From an uncultured Pelagibacteraceae bacterium (GTDB taxonomy: Bacteria > Pseudomonadota > Alphaproteobacteria > Pelagibacterales > Pelagibacteraceae): a stretch of DNA of 42,980 nt. Under the pieces are notes generated by a model. That model did no database searches, was not told the origin of the DNA, and saw only the letters and a list, made by a program, of their open reading frames with translations. The position numbers and the translations under genes are program-made. Below, piece by piece: positions 9,027 through 17,917 of this stretch (its first letter is position 1; the number at the start of each line of letters is the position of its first letter). The DNA lies in NCBI GenBank assembly GCA_902555065.1, contig CACDQQ010000007.1, forward strand, positions 1-42,980. Direction: 5' to 3'.

Positions 9027-9425
9027 TTACTTTTTCCTTACATAATGCTGTTTAGCTGAGATTACAGCTCGAACACCACCTTGAGGATTTTTAACATCAT
9101 TTTTTCGTCTTGGAATCAGATGAATATGACAATGATTTATAGATTGTCCAGCAACCTTGCCTGAATTGGAACCAATGTTAAAACCCTTTACGGATTTATC
9201 GTTTTTTTCAATTTTTTTTTTCAATTTTTTTATTAATTTATTGCAGGCTAAGATTTCTTTTGAGGTTAGATCAAAATAATTTTTAACACAACGCTTTGGA
9301 ATTATAAGTGAATGAAATTTTGATACAGGGTAAGTGTCAGTAGTTGCATAAGCTAGTTCGTTTTCAAAAAGATATTCCTTTTTTTTTGTAAAACAAAATA
9401 TGCAAGGTTTATTTGGATTTCTCAT
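9027..9425 (-). CDS. HIT family nucleotide hydrolase/transferase
   Basis: This 132-aa protein has the histidine-triad motif HCHIHLIPR with H98, H100 and H102, the nucleotidyl-phosphate catalytic site of the HINT branch. An N-terminal C8-x-x-C11 pair, often zinc-binding in HINT proteins, and the DTYPVSKFHSLIIPK substrate loop near residues 30-44 are also visible. HINT proteins hydrolyse adenosine phosphoramidates and related AMP adducts; the physiological substrate is unknown here. Its ATG overlaps the pabC stop (ATGA at 9422-9425), so it is the last gene of the metC-MFS-pab operon. Confidence 0.92.
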   Translation of the reverse strand: MRNPNKPCIFCFTKKKEYLFENELAYATTDTYPVSKFHSLIIPKRCVKNYFDLTSKEILACNKLIKKLKKKIEKNDKSVKGFNIGSNSGKVAGQSINHCHIHLIPRRKNDVKNPQGGVRAVISAKQHYVRKK

Positions 9426-10190
9426 AAATAATTACTCAATTTTTTTTGTTTTAGTATCTGAGTTTGATATTTACTTACAAAAGTTTCATAAGATTTATAT
9501 TTTTTTCTATTCCAGTTTTTTTCTTTTATGGATGAAACTGTGGAAACTCCCTTTCCAGAACCGATTAAAAGTATTTCCTCATATTGATTTAAATTATTTA
9601 TATTAATATTAGTTTTTTTTATCCTAAAATGCTTTTCAAAAAACTTAAGATTAACTCCTCGATAAAATTTTCTTATTGGTGAATAATATTTATTATCTTT
9701 TATAAAAATAATATTTGAAGTTCCTGTTTCTAAAATTTTTCCATTTGAACAAAGAACAATATCAGATTTTGAATTATCCATTTTAGATAAATTTTTTAAA
9801 ATAAATTTATACTTTAGATTTTTATGTTCAGGCTTAATTCTATTGTAATTAACTAGCTTTAACTGAAGATTTTTTTTAATTTTTAATTTATCTCTCAAAG
9901 AAATAGAAATTAAACTTTTGGTTACTGCAATTCGTAATAAATGATTATAATTTTTTTGTTTATTTAAATTAGATTTAATTATATTTCTTTTTAAATTTCT
10001 ATCATAAATTTTATAATTTTTTGGTAGACTTAATAAGATTTGTTATGTGTTCTTTAAAAAATAAAATCTTTTGAGGCTTTCCATAGATCCACATGGTTGT
10101 GAAAACCCCATGGGCATTCCATAGATCTTTAAATTCTTTTTCTTTAAGATCTTTTCGACTGTAAGATTTTTTTAATAAGAATTTTACCAT
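9422..10190 (-). pseudogene. pabC: Aminodeoxychorismate lyase (PabC)/class IV aminotransferase, frameshifted
   Basis: The gene is split into two frames. From ATG 10188-10190 the first frame encodes the class IV N-terminus (NAHGVFTTMWIYGKPQK, then HITNLIKSTKK) and stops at 10011. The second frame continues at about 10024 with the rest: LLRIAVTKS, the region holding the PLP lysine (KPEHKNLKYKF), ILETGTSNIIFIKD, the TP-like SPIRKFYRGV and the C-terminal LLIGSGKGVSTVSSI. Removing one base from the T6 run at 10017-10022 joins them into a 255-aa protein of normal size. PabC makes 4-aminobenzoate and pyruvate from aminodeoxychorismate for folate. The start overlaps pabA by 47 nt and the stop overlaps the HIT gene by 4 nt. 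It may be a sequencing or assembly error, a recent mutation, or slippage; all key motifs are intact. Confidence 0.85.
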
Positions 10191-10710
10191 TTGTTGTTAA
10201 AAAAGATTCTGGATGAAATTGAAAACCATATACATCATCTATTTTGTTTTCAAAAGCCATAGCTATATTAGTTTTAGCGCATCTCATAGTAATATCAAAA
10301 TTTTCTTTGATAAATGGTTCTTGAAGCTTAAGTGAATGATATCTTCCTACTTTAAATTTAGAATTCTTTCTAAAGATAGAATTATTCGAAACAACTTTTA
10401 CTTCAGATTGATAACCATGAAATATTCTCCTTTGTTGAATAATTTTGGCATTTTCGCAATGTAATATTTGCTGATACCCTAAGCAAATTCCTATGATTTT
10501 TTTTCTTCCTTTAAATTTATTATAAATTTTTGAAGTATTTGGATAATCTTTGGGTGAACCGGGTCCAGGAGATAATACAATTGTATTAGATTTATTTAAT
10601 AAACTGTTATTTATTTCAAAATAATTTGAACAATAAACTTTATCAAACTGAGAGAATTGATGAACTACATTCCATGTAAATGAATCCTGGTGATCTATTA
10701 TATAAATCAT
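10144..10710 (-). CDS. pabA: Aminodeoxychorismate synthase, glutamine amidotransferase component (PabA)
   Basis: This 188-aa protein is a class I glutamine amidotransferase. The oxyanion-strand motif LSPGPGSP is at residues 47-54, the nucleophile C76 in GICLGYQ and the catalytic H166 and E168 in FHPES. It releases ammonia from glutamine for PabB to make 4-amino-4-deoxychorismate. It overlaps pabB by 4 nt and is followed by pabC, which favours PabA over the near-identical TrpG of tryptophan synthesis. The C-terminus (KKILQSKRS) overlaps the first codons of pabC. Confidence 0.9.
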   Translation of the reverse strand: MIYIIDHQDSFTWNVVHQFSQFDKVYCSNYFEINNSLLNKSNTIVLSPGPGSPKDYPNTSKIYNKFKGRKKIIGICLGYQQILHCENAKIIQQRRIFHGYQSEVKVVSNNSIFRKNSKFKVGRYHSLKLQEPFIKENFDITMRCAKTNIAMAFENKIDDVYGFQFHPESFLTTNGKILIKKILQSKRS

Positions 10711-11921
10711 TTAAATAATTCTAGTAATGATTTTGCTTTTATAAAGTTTTCATTAAATTCTTTTTTTGCTGCACTATCTAATACAACTCCAGAAGCCGCT
10801 GATATTTCTGATGTATTTTTATAATTTAATATAGATCTTATTATTATGTTAAATCTCATATCCTTATTAAATTTTATATAGCCAAAACTACCTGTAAAAA
10901 TATTTCTATTCTCTTTTTCTTGTTGATTTAATAATTCTAATGTTCTTATTTTAGGACAACCTATAACTGATCCACCAGGCATCATAGATTTGATAATATT
11001 TTTTATAGTCATGCCTTTTAATAGGCTTCCAGATATAGTTGTAACATAATGAAATAAGTGCCTGTATTCCTCAACATACTTTTCTTTATCAATTTTTACT
11101 GTTCCTGGAATACAAACTCTGGATAAATCACTTCTTTCCATGTCAACAATCATATTATGTTCTTTAGTCTCTTTAGAATTATTTCTAAAAAACTTTAAAG
11201 CACTAGATCTGCTCGTTTTTTTACTTTTTCTTAATGTACCAGCAATAGGCTTGGTAATAATTTTGTTACCCTTTTTTAATAATAAAGTTTCAGGAGAGCA
11301 GCTTACAATAGAATAGTTTTTATCTCTTATCATAAAAGATTCTGGTGAAGCATTTGACTTCATTAATCTCCAGAAAAAATTAATTGGATTTATCGAGGAT
11401 TTATTACGATATTTTGTACAAATTTTTATTTGATATGTTTCTCCTTGTCTTATTTTCTTTGAAAAAATATCAAATATTTTTTTGTATTTTTGATATTTAA
11501 TATTTAATTTAAAAGGCGATAAAATTTTAGTTGGTTTAAAATAATTATTAAATTCTTGCTTTTTTTTATTTGAAAATACTGAAATATTATCTCTAATTTT
11601 AATGATTGTTTCTGGTTTGTAAAAAACTCCTTTATAAAAACTATTTTTAGACTGTTTGCTTATTTTAATACCAAGTAAATAATTTAAAATTTCATATCCA
11701 AAAAAACCAACATATTGATCAGTTTCTTTTTTATATTTCATTTTCTCAAAAGAGTTTAAAAATTTATGTATATTTTTTTTTGATAAATTAATTTTTTTAG
11801 AAAAATCTGTATAAATGTCGTAACCATTATCGACCTTGTAGATTATCAGTGGCTTATCTGATTGATAAAGTTTTTCTAAATAAGGGTTAAATTTAAGTTT
11901 ATGCGATTTGTGGTCTTTCAA
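10707..11921 (-). CDS. pabB: Aminodeoxychorismate synthase component I (PabB)
   Basis: This 404-aa chorismate-binding enzyme pairs with PabA. Family signatures: GETYQIKICTKY near residue 158, FMIRDKNYSIVSCSPETLL, KPIAGTLRKSK near residue 225, DMERSDLSRVCIPGTV near residue 260 and PGGSVIGCPKIRTLELL near residue 315. The start is a TTG (11919-11921) preceded on the minus strand by GAGAAG; the next in-frame Met is too far inside the domain. It overlaps the MFS gene by 23 nt and pabA by 4 nt. The catalytic-loop PIAGT has Ala where enterobacterial PabB has Lys (PIKGT), a TrpE-like feature, but pabA-pabC context and the S-x-I-G-x-P-K motif support PabB. Confidence 0.85.
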   Translation of the reverse strand: MKDHKSHKLKFNPYLEKLYQSDKPLIIYKVDNGYDIYTDFSKKINLSKKNIHKFLNSFEKMKYKKETDQYVGFFGYEILNYLLGIKISKQSKNSFYKGVFYKPETIIKIRDNISVFSNKKKQEFNNYFKPTKILSPFKLNIKYQKYKKIFDIFSKKIRQGETYQIKICTKYRNKSSINPINFFWRLMKSNASPESFMIRDKNYSIVSCSPETLLLKKGNKIITKPIAGTLRKSKKTSRSSALKFFRNNSKETKEHNMIVDMERSDLSRVCIPGTVKIDKEKYVEEYRHLFHYVTTISGSLLKGMTIKNIIKSMMPGGSVIGCPKIRTLELLNQQEKENRNIFTGSFGYIKFNKDMRFNIIIRSILNYKNTSEISAASGVVLDSAAKKEFNENFIKAKSLLELFK

Positions 11922-13119
11922 TTGGCTTCTCTTTTATAGGTAAATGTATCAAACCAGCAAAAATAGATAATGCGATAGATATGTACCAAGCATAATCAAA
12001 ATTTCCGTTAAGTTCATAGAAAACTCCACTCAAATAAGCTCCTAAAAAAGATCCAATTTGATGACTTACAAAAACAATTCCATATAATAATCCGATATAC
12101 TTAGTTCCAAATACCTTACCTATTATTCCATTTGTTGGTGGAACTGTTGATAGCCACAACATTCCAAATGTTATTCCAAAGATTACTGAATTAAAAACAC
12201 TTGGTGGTAGGAATATGAAATAAATAATTGATACTCCTCTTAGTAGATAAATTGCACTTAATAAAATTTTTTGACTGTATCTAGTTGCAAGATATCCACT
12301 TGTAATTGTTCCAACCATATTAAAAAGTCCAATTAAAGCCAAAACCATTGCTGCACACCAATCTGGTAATCCTTTATCAATCATGTAAGTGGGTATATGA
12401 GTTGCAACTAAAGCAATGTGCCAACCGCATACAAAGAAACCTAATGTAAGATAGATATAACTTTTATTTGAAAAAGCCTCTTTTAAAGCTTCTCTAGCTG
12501 TTTGATTGTTATTTTGATTTGTACCAACAGGTATTTTTGGTGTTGAAACAAATAATGCCACAATTAATCCTAGACCTAAAAAGAAACAGAAAAATAACAT
12601 TGTATTTTCCCATCCATGTTCAACAAGTGAGTATCTAGTGATTAGCGGTGATATAAAATATCCAAAAGATCCTGCTGATGTAACTATGCCTGTTGCTATT
12701 GTTCTGCTTGATACTGGAAAATGTTTTGCAACAACTGAAACAGGTATACTGATAGCTGTGGATCCCAGTCCAACACCAACTAATATTCCAATTGTTATAG
12801 TAAAATAATAACCAGTATTAAAACCTGAATAAAACAATAAAATTGCTAACAAATAAAAAACAAAACCAATAAAGATTGCAATATTACCACCATACTTATC
12901 TGTAATAATTCCAAACATAGGACTGAAAACACCCCATAATAAGAGCTGCAATCCCATCGTAAAACCAAACTGTGTTATGGTGATATCCAAATCAGTTGCA
13001 AAATCAAAATAAAACATTCCAAAAGTTTGTCTTATTCCTAATGCAATAATAACAACAACAGATGCAGCTATTACAGTAACTAATGCTTTTTTTGTTGGAA
13101 AAAATTTGGTGTCATTCAT
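11899..13119 (-). CDS. Major facilitator superfamily transporter
   Basis: This 406-aa protein has 12 predicted membrane spans with the N- and C-terminal halves separated by a hydrophilic loop near residues 195-215 (KIPVGTNQNNNQTAREALKEAF). The first-loop MFS signature appears as GIITDKYGGN near residue 69. The overall look, with an RQTFGMFYFDF stretch in span 1, is that of the oxalate/formate antiporter-monocarboxylate transporter branch. The substrate cannot be read from sequence. It overlaps both metC upstream (ATGA at 13116-13119) and pabB downstream, so it belongs to the same transcript; a carboxylate or amino-acid-related substrate is possible. Confidence 0.87.
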   Translation of the reverse strand: MNDTKFFPTKKALVTVIAASVVVIIALGIRQTFGMFYFDFATDLDITITQFGFTMGLQLLLWGVFSPMFGIITDKYGGNIAIFIGFVFYLLAILLFYSGFNTGYYFTITIGILVGVGLGSTAISIPVSVVAKHFPVSSRTIATGIVTSAGSFGYFISPLITRYSLVEHGWENTMLFFCFFLGLGLIVALFVSTPKIPVGTNQNNNQTAREALKEAFSNKSYIYLTLGFFVCGWHIALVATHIPTYMIDKGLPDWCAAMVLALIGLFNMVGTITSGYLATRYSQKILLSAIYLLRGVSIIYFIFLPPSVFNSVIFGITFGMLWLSTVPPTNGIIGKVFGTKYIGLLYGIVFVSHQIGSFLGAYLSGVFYELNGNFDYAWYISIALSIFAGLIHLPIKEKPIERPQIA

Positions 13120-14294
13120 CTTACAGATTTAATAGCCTGTTTAATGTCAGCAATCAAATCATTTGGGTCTTCTAAACCAATATGTAATCTTATAATATGT
13201 TCGTTATTACTCAGCTTTGTGTAGCTCCTGTTGCCCAGTGCCAATTTGTCCTGATATAAAGCAAGACTTTCAAATCCACCCCAACTGTAACCATGCGCAA
13301 ATAATTTTAGTTTATTTAAAAATTTAATTACAGAATTTTTATTTCTAGAAATAATTTTTACACCCATTAACCCAGATGATCCTGAGTAATACTTTTTCCA
13401 CATTTTGTATTGTTTAATATTTTTTTTAATTGGGTAAAAAACCTCTTTAACTTTTTTTTGTTTGCTCAAAAAATTAGCTACCTTGATGGTATTTTCTTGA
13501 TGCTTGTCTAACCTGATATCTAATGTTCTTAGTCCTCTCATAATTAAATAGGCATCATCAGGACTTAGTCTTAAACCAACTGCTTTTTGACTTAATTCCA
13601 CTTGCTTAAAAAGTCTTTTTTTAATAGCTAAACTGCCACCCATAACATCTGAATGACCAGAATAATATTTTGTCGCTGAAACTATAGACATATCGAAACC
13701 TAAGTCTAAAGGCTTGATTAAATAAGGTGTTCCCCATGTATTATCAATAGCTGTATAAATATTCTTATTCTTAGCAAAAGATAATATTTTTTTTAAATCT
13801 TGAAATTCGAATGTGTTACTTCCAGGGTTTTCAACAAAAATAAGTTTAGTCTTATTTGTAATTTTTTTTTTTAAGTCATCTAAGTTTTTTGGATCATAAA
13901 ATACTGCTTTAATATTGAATTTTTTTAAATATTCTTCTGTTAAAAATCTTGTGGGAGAGTAGACTGAGTCTGTTATAATGATTTCATCACCAGGTCTCAC
14001 AACACTAATCACTCCAAGAAAAACTGCACCAAAACCTGTTGGGGTTAAATAAACTTGATAAGCATTTTCAATTTTTCTTAATAGTTCTTGTAATGCAAAA
14101 GTTGTTGATGTTCCTTTTCTACCATAATCAAAATTTTTGCTTAAGGGATTTTTTTTATAATTACTTTGTGTTTTCTTTATATCTTGAAGAGTTTTAAATA
14201 TTATTGTTGAAGCTCTTACTACTGGCGGATTAACTGACTGATTTAGATAATCTTTTCCTACTTGTTTTAAAAAAGTTTTAACTGAATTAACCAT
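13116..14294 (-). CDS. metC: Cystathionine beta-lyase / trans-sulfuration PLP enzyme
   Basis: This 392-aa protein belongs to the Cys/Met metabolism PLP family (fold type I). The PLP lysine is K209 in SATKYYSGHSDVMGG; other family marks are FDYGRKGTSTTFALQ near residues 55-69, LTPTGFGAVFLGV near residue 81, AIDNTWGTPYL near residue 182 and the C-terminal SWGGFESL and RLHIGLEDPNDL. MetC releases homocysteine, pyruvate and ammonia from cystathionine; close relatives include cystathionine gamma-synthase and methionine gamma-lyase, and the sequence alone does not exclude them. It is the first gene of the operon running to the HIT gene. Confidence 0.88.
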   Translation of the reverse strand: MVNSVKTFLKQVGKDYLNQSVNPPVVRASTIIFKTLQDIKKTQSNYKKNPLSKNFDYGRKGTSTTFALQELLRKIENAYQVYLTPTGFGAVFLGVISVVRPGDEIIITDSVYSPTRFLTEEYLKKFNIKAVFYDPKNLDDLKKKITNKTKLIFVENPGSNTFEFQDLKKILSFAKNKNIYTAIDNTWGTPYLIKPLDLGFDMSIVSATKYYSGHSDVMGGSLAIKKRLFKQVELSQKAVGLRLSPDDAYLIMRGLRTLDIRLDKHQENTIKVANFLSKQKKVKEVFYPIKKNIKQYKMWKKYYSGSSGLMGVKIISRNKNSVIKFLNKLKLFAHGYSWGGFESLALYQDKLALGNRSYTKLSNNEHIIRLHIGLEDPNDLIADIKQAIKSVR

Positions 14295-14369
14295 AAAAAA
14301 ATTGATTAGTTATATTGACAATGCTATATCCCTCAAATAAGTCAATAAAATTGTAAAACTAAGGAGATT

Positions 14370-14453
14370 ATGGGATACCCTAAAAAGCATAGAGGCCGAA
14401 GAAAAATGGGCTCTAAAAAAAGAAGAGCAAGAAAAAAAAATAAGAAAAAATAA
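14370..14453 (+). CDS. 27-aa highly basic microprotein
   Basis: A short frame starts at ATG 14370, with a strong Shine-Dalgarno AAGGAG at 14361-14366 spaced three bases from the start. The product begins MGYPKKHRGRRKMGSKKRR and ends in a Lys-rich tail; roughly two thirds of residues are Lys or Arg. It has no acidic residue and no membrane segment. Such tiny Arg/Lys proteins are usually ribosome or RNA associated (compare bTHX, bS22 and the mS38-like family), but I cannot place it in any of them with confidence. It sits alone between metC (divergent) and a membrane protein gene 14 bases downstream. Confidence 0.65.
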   Translation: MGYPKKHRGRRKMGSKKRRARKKNKKK

Positions 14454-14467
14454 AAAAAATAAATTAA

Positions 14468-15106
14468 ATGCTTAAATACACTAAAGCATTTGCTATAGGA
14501 TGTTTTATAATACCCATATTTACAGTTACGATTTCCTACTTGATATCTATACACTTAGATTTAGTTCCAAAATGTATTCCTTTCTTTGAAGGTTGTACAT
14601 CTATTTCGAGAACTGGAAGGTATGAACCAGTGAAATATTTTTTCAAATTTTTTATGTTTATATACGTTTTATTTTTGTTTTTTTATTGGAATTGTTTAAT
14701 TAGTTATATTCAAAATGAGAATAAAATACTTTTATATACCTTATCATTTTTAAGCTTAATTTTTTTAATTTTATATTTAACTTTTCTAGGAGAAGGAAAG
14801 GCATATGAGTTTTTTAGAAGAATTGGTATTTATATATATATTTTATTTATAATTTTAACTCAATATTTTGTATCGAAGAGAATTATTAAAAATAAGAAAT
14901 TTCTAAAAGATAAGTTTGATTTTAAATTTATTAATTTAAAAAATTTATTAAGTTTATTTTTAATAATAGTTGGCATTTTGCTGCTGCCAATTTTAATTAT
15001 AAAAATCGATGAATATCCAAATATTAAAAATATAATATCTTGGAACTATTTTGTTTTAGTTCAATTATATTTTTTAATATCATATTTTTCTTTAAGAGTT
15101 AGGTAA
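14468..15106 (+). CDS. Integral membrane protein, Frag1/PGAP2-like appearance
   Basis: The 212-aa product has about six hydrophobic spans (first near residues 5-27, then 58-78, 86-107, 118-137, 158-176 and 192-209). The first extracytoplasmic loop carries [19 protein letters not shown], a Cys-containing motif with a conserved SIS-x-x-GR core, as seen in Frag1/DRAM/Sfk1-type membrane proteins. No catalytic site is evident and the role is unknown. It follows the 27-aa gene by 14 bases and its 3' end overlaps the convergent mnmA by 8 nt. Confidence 0.75.
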   Translation: MLKYTKAFAIGCFIIPIFTVTISYLISIHLDLVPKCIPFFEGCTSISRTGRYEPVKYFFKFFMFIYVLFLFFYWNCLISYIQNENKILLYTLSFLSLIFLILYLTFLGEGKAYEFFRRIGIYIYILFIILTQYFVSKRIIKNKKFLKDKFDFKFINLKNLLSLFLIIVGILLLPILIIKIDEYPNIKNIISWNYFVLVQLYFLISYFSLRVR

Positions 15107-16214
15107 TCCAACCTCCACCAAGAACTTTGTGGCCATATTGATCTTCTTTATAAAAAACACACGCTTGTCCAGGTGAAATACCATCTTCTGAGTTATCTAG
15201 TTTTACCTCGGCTTTATCTTCGTTTAAAATTTTTACATTAGCACTTAATAGTTTGCCTGTAGATCTTACTTTGACAAAAATATTTTCATTTAATTCATTC
15301 TTATCAGATAGTAAATTTATACTTTTTAAATTAATTTTCTTTTTCCCAAGATGTTCTCTTCCACCAACAATTATCTCATTATTTTCAGCATCAATTTTAA
15401 TTACATAAAATGCCTCTTTGTCAGCTACTTTTATTCCTTTTCTTTGTCCAATAGTAAAATTTATAATTCCATCATGCACACCAATTACATTGCCATTTAA
15501 ATTTTTAATGTTACCTTTTTTTAAAGAATCTGGTTTAAATTTTTTTATCACTGAAGAATAGTCTCCGTTAGGAACAAAACATATATCTTGACTATCTGGC
15601 TTATCCGCAACATTTAAATTTAGTTTTTTGGCAATATCTCTAGTTTCATTTTTTAACATTCCACCTAATGGAAAACGTAAATAATTCAATTGTTCTCTAG
15701 TTGTATTAAATAGAAAATAACTTTGATCTCTATTTTCATCTACTGCTCTATACATATTATTTTTTTCATTTATTGTTATATTTTTTACATAATGACCTGT
15801 GATCAGAGCATCAGCTTTTAAATCTTTAGCAACTTCATACAAATCTTTAAATTTGACAGTTTGATTGCACTGTACGCATGGTATTGGGGTTTCCCCTTTT
15901 AAGTAACTTTCTACAAAATTATCAATAACTCCTTGCTTAAATTTATCTTGGTAATAAAGAATTTTATGATCAATATCTAATTTATGAGCAACTCTTTTTG
16001 CATCTATAACATCCTGTCCTGAGCAACATACTTTTGATTTAACAACTTCTTTACTATCGTTGTATAGTTTTAATGTTATACCGGTTACGTTATATCCTTC
16101 CATTTTCATCAAACCAGCAACTGTAGATGAGTCTACACCACCTGACATAGCTACAATTACTTTTGTTTCAGAAGGTTTTTTATCTAATCCAATTGAGTTT
16201 AACTCTAAATTCAT
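15099..16214 (-). CDS. mnmA: tRNA-specific 2-thiouridylase MnmA
   Basis: MnmA thiolates U34 of tRNA-Lys, -Glu and -Gln using ATP and a persulfide donor. The 371-aa chain has the PP-loop ATPase motif MSGGVDSS at residues 23-30, the first catalytic cysteine region CVQC (C113, C116), the second cysteine in [13 protein letters not shown] near residue 211 and the C-terminal beta-barrel region with GQRKGIKV and SPGQACVFY. All parts are present. The enzyme is cytoplasmic. Convergent with the membrane protein gene; divergent from the DUF3553-cysQ pair, 41 bases away. Confidence 0.95.
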   Translation of the reverse strand: MNLELNSIGLDKKPSETKVIVAMSGGVDSSTVAGLMKMEGYNVTGITLKLYNDSKEVVKSKVCCSGQDVIDAKRVAHKLDIDHKILYYQDKFKQGVIDNFVESYLKGETPIPCVQCNQTVKFKDLYEVAKDLKADALITGHYVKNITINEKNNMYRAVDENRDQSYFLFNTTREQLNYLRFPLGGMLKNETRDIAKKLNLNVADKPDSQDICFVPNGDYSSVIKKFKPDSLKKGNIKNLNGNVIGVHDGIINFTIGQRKGIKVADKEAFYVIKIDAENNEIIVGGREHLGKKKINLKSINLLSDKNELNENIFVKVRSTGKLLSANVKILNEDKAEVKLDNSEDGISPGQACVFYKEDQYGHKVLGGGWIT

Positions 16215-16255
16215 GTGGTGGTATTTATACTCATTTCCATTATAAGTAAAATCAA

Positions 16256-16423
16256 ATGATTTTAGATTTTGAACCAGGTGATAAGGTTATAAATCCTAAT
16301 AATAAAGATTGGGGAATAGGACAAGTGCAATCGATAATTAAGGAAAAAGTAACTGTGAATTTCGAAAATGTAGGAAAAAAAGTTATCAATGCTAAAAATA
16401 TCGAATTGGAAAAGTTTGAATAA
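16256..16423 (+). CDS. DUF3553 family small protein
   Basis: This 55-aa frame begins [19 protein letters not shown] and continues [20 protein letters not shown]. The [14 protein letters not shown] and VTVNFE elements match the alphaproteobacterial DUF3553 family, a small SH3-like beta barrel also seen beside UvrD/CarD-type domains. The function is unknown; interaction with nucleic acid or RNA polymerase is a guess from fold. Its TAA abuts the cysQ ATG (16424) with no gap, so the two are coupled. It is too short for most gene finders' default limits. Confidence 0.85.
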   Translation: MILDFEPGDKVINPNNKDWGIGQVQSIIKEKVTVNFENVGKKVINAKNIELEKFE

Positions 16424-17194
16424 ATGAAACAAATTGAAATAAAAGCAACAATTGAAAGGCTAATTGATACTTTTTTATACGCAGGAAAAGTTTCAATAGA
16501 GTTAAGAGAAAAAGGATTAACAAAAAAAATCAAGGAAGATAACACCCCTGTTAGTAATGGTGATCTTGAAGTTAATAGAATATTAACTGAGAAAATAATT
16601 GATTTAACTCCTCAGATACCAATCATATCTGAAGAAACCAGTCATAATAAATCCAAGAAGGATTTAAAAGATTTTTGGCTAATAGATCCAATTGATGGAA
16701 CTTATGATTATATTAATAATCTTGAAGAATTCACTTTAAATGCTGGTTTAATAATTAATAATCGAGCAGTCGCAGGTATAATATATGCACCAGCTAAAGG
16801 TAGATTATTTTATTCTTATGGAAAAGATTATTCATTTGAAATAATTAATAATAAACATATCAAATTAGACTGTTCAAAAATTTCAAGTGATAAACTTAAA
16901 TTTGTATCATATTCAAATAAATTAAAACCTGAAATTAACAAAATATATCAATCAATGAATGTTAGCGAATTTAAAAGGATGAAAAGCTCTTTAAAATTTT
17001 GTGTAATAGCTTCAAATGAATACGACGGCTATGTTGCTGAACCAAGAGCTTGTGAATGGGATATTGCAGCTGGGCATGCTATTCTTGAGAATGCAGGGGG
17101 TATAGTTACAGATTTTGAGGGAAATGAAATACTTTACGGAAAAGAAAATTTTAAAAATCCTAGTATAATTTTGAAAAGAAATAAAAATATATAA
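16424..17194 (+). CDS. cysQ: 3'(2'),5'-bisphosphate nucleotidase CysQ / inositol monophosphatase family
   Basis: The 256-aa enzyme belongs to the lithium-sensitive Mg-dependent phosphatase family. Metal ligands are E70/E71 in ISEET, D88 and D91 in DPIDGT, and the C-terminal CEWDIAAGHAIL near residue 207. An Asp-rich N-terminal motif, KKIKEDNTPVSNGDLEVN at residues 35-52, fits CysQ. CysQ removes 3'-phosphoadenosine 5'-phosphate formed in sulfur transfer reactions; inositol-1-phosphate or fructose bisphosphate phosphatase activity is possible in this family. In a window dominated by sulfur genes the CysQ role is reasonable. It sits between DUF3553 and a 49-aa membrane protein. Confidence 0.85.
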   Translation: MKQIEIKATIERLIDTFLYAGKVSIELREKGLTKKIKEDNTPVSNGDLEVNRILTEKIIDLTPQIPIISEETSHNKSKKDLKDFWLIDPIDGTYDYINNLEEFTLNAGLIINNRAVAGIIYAPAKGRLFYSYGKDYSFEIINNKHIKLDCSKISSDKLKFVSYSNKLKPEINKIYQSMNVSEFKRMKSSLKFCVIASNEYDGYVAEPRACEWDIAAGHAILENAGGIVTDFEGNEILYGKENFKNPSIILKRNKNI

Positions 17195-17343
17195 TGAGTG
17201 AACAATTAAGAATAATATTAATTATAATAGTTTCTGTATCAATTTTTGGATTAATAGTATTTGTGATGGTAAAAAACTATATCAAAAGCAAAATTCAGTA
17301 TTATCTAGAAGAAAAGAATAAAAATTCTAAAGAAGATTTATAA
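17194..17343 (+). CDS. 49-aa single-span membrane protein after cysQ
   Basis: The ATG at 17194 overlaps the last base of the cysQ stop, which strongly suggests translation coupling. The product has one hydrophobic segment at about residues 6-26 (IILIIIVSVSIFGLIVFVMV) followed by a charged helix (KNYIKSKIQYYLEEKNKNSK) likely in the cytoplasm. No family is recognised. It ends inside the 3' end of the convergent recX (17 nt overlap). Confidence 0.6.
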   Translation: MSEQLRIILIIIVSVSIFGLIVFVMVKNYIKSKIQYYLEEKNKNSKEDL

Positions 17344-17890
17344 TTTTTAAATATTCTTCTTTATCAAGCTCCATTACTCTTCTAGAAACTTCAAAATCAA
17401 ATCCAGATCTTGCCAATATACCAATATCTTTTTTATAGAATAAAGGTCTATTATCTTCAGTTCTCGAAGGACCAATTCTTTTTTTTTTACAAACTTTTAT
17501 AGCTGAAAAAAAATCTTGGTCTTCATTATTTTCATTAATTTGTTCAATTGTATTTTTTATGTATTTCTCTCCAACACCTTTGCTTATTAAATAATTTCTA
17601 ATCTTGTTTATTGAAGAACCTCTTTGGATTAGACTTTTTGCTTTTGTTTCTGAATAAAATTTATCGTTTATAAATTTAGATTTTTCTAAATCTTCAGCTA
17701 CAATTTCGATTAGATCTGAAATATTGCTTCTTTTAATGTTATCAACTTTAGATCTTAAATATTTCTTTAAAAGATATGTTTTTAGCTGTTGTTTTGATGG
17801 TGCAAATTTTTCCACATAATTTAGCGCAAAGTTGCGCATTTCATCAATTGTCGCTTCTAAATTTTTTCTTTTATTTTTTATAGGAATCAT
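17327..17890 (-). CDS. recX: Regulatory protein RecX
   Basis: RecX-family proteins modulate RecA filament activity. The product has the three-helix repeats of RecX: KQQLKTYLLKKYL near residue 36, FINDKFYSETKAKSLIQRG near residue 78 and the degenerate third repeat ending FEVSRRVMEL. I place the start at ATG 17888-17890 (187 aa); the frame extends to a TTG at 17929, but that would overlap the divergent gene's coding start. Length is within the family range. No recA is in the window, which is usual for unlinked recX. Confidence 0.8.
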   Translation of the reverse strand: MIPIKNKRKNLEATIDEMRNFALNYVEKFAPSKQQLKTYLLKKYLRSKVDNIKRSNISDLIEIVAEDLEKSKFINDKFYSETKAKSLIQRGSSINKIRNYLISKGVGEKYIKNTIEQINENNEDQDFFSAIKVCKKKRIGPSRTEDNRPLFYKKDIGILARSGFDFEVSRRVMELDKEEYLKIINLL

Positions 17891-17917
17891 TATTGCATTT
17901 AATATAATATAACCAAG

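Noticed and set aside
9896..9898. TTG start for the second half of pabC as an independent 158-aa gene
   Set aside because: The same frame stays open to 10042 with class IV aminotransferase sequence, and the N-terminal half is in the adjacent frame, so this is a frameshift and not a real start.
14342..14554. Minus-strand hydrophobic frame of 70 codons
   Set aside because: Antisense to the 27-aa basic gene with its good Shine-Dalgarno; the Phe-rich stretch is the complement of the Lys codons.
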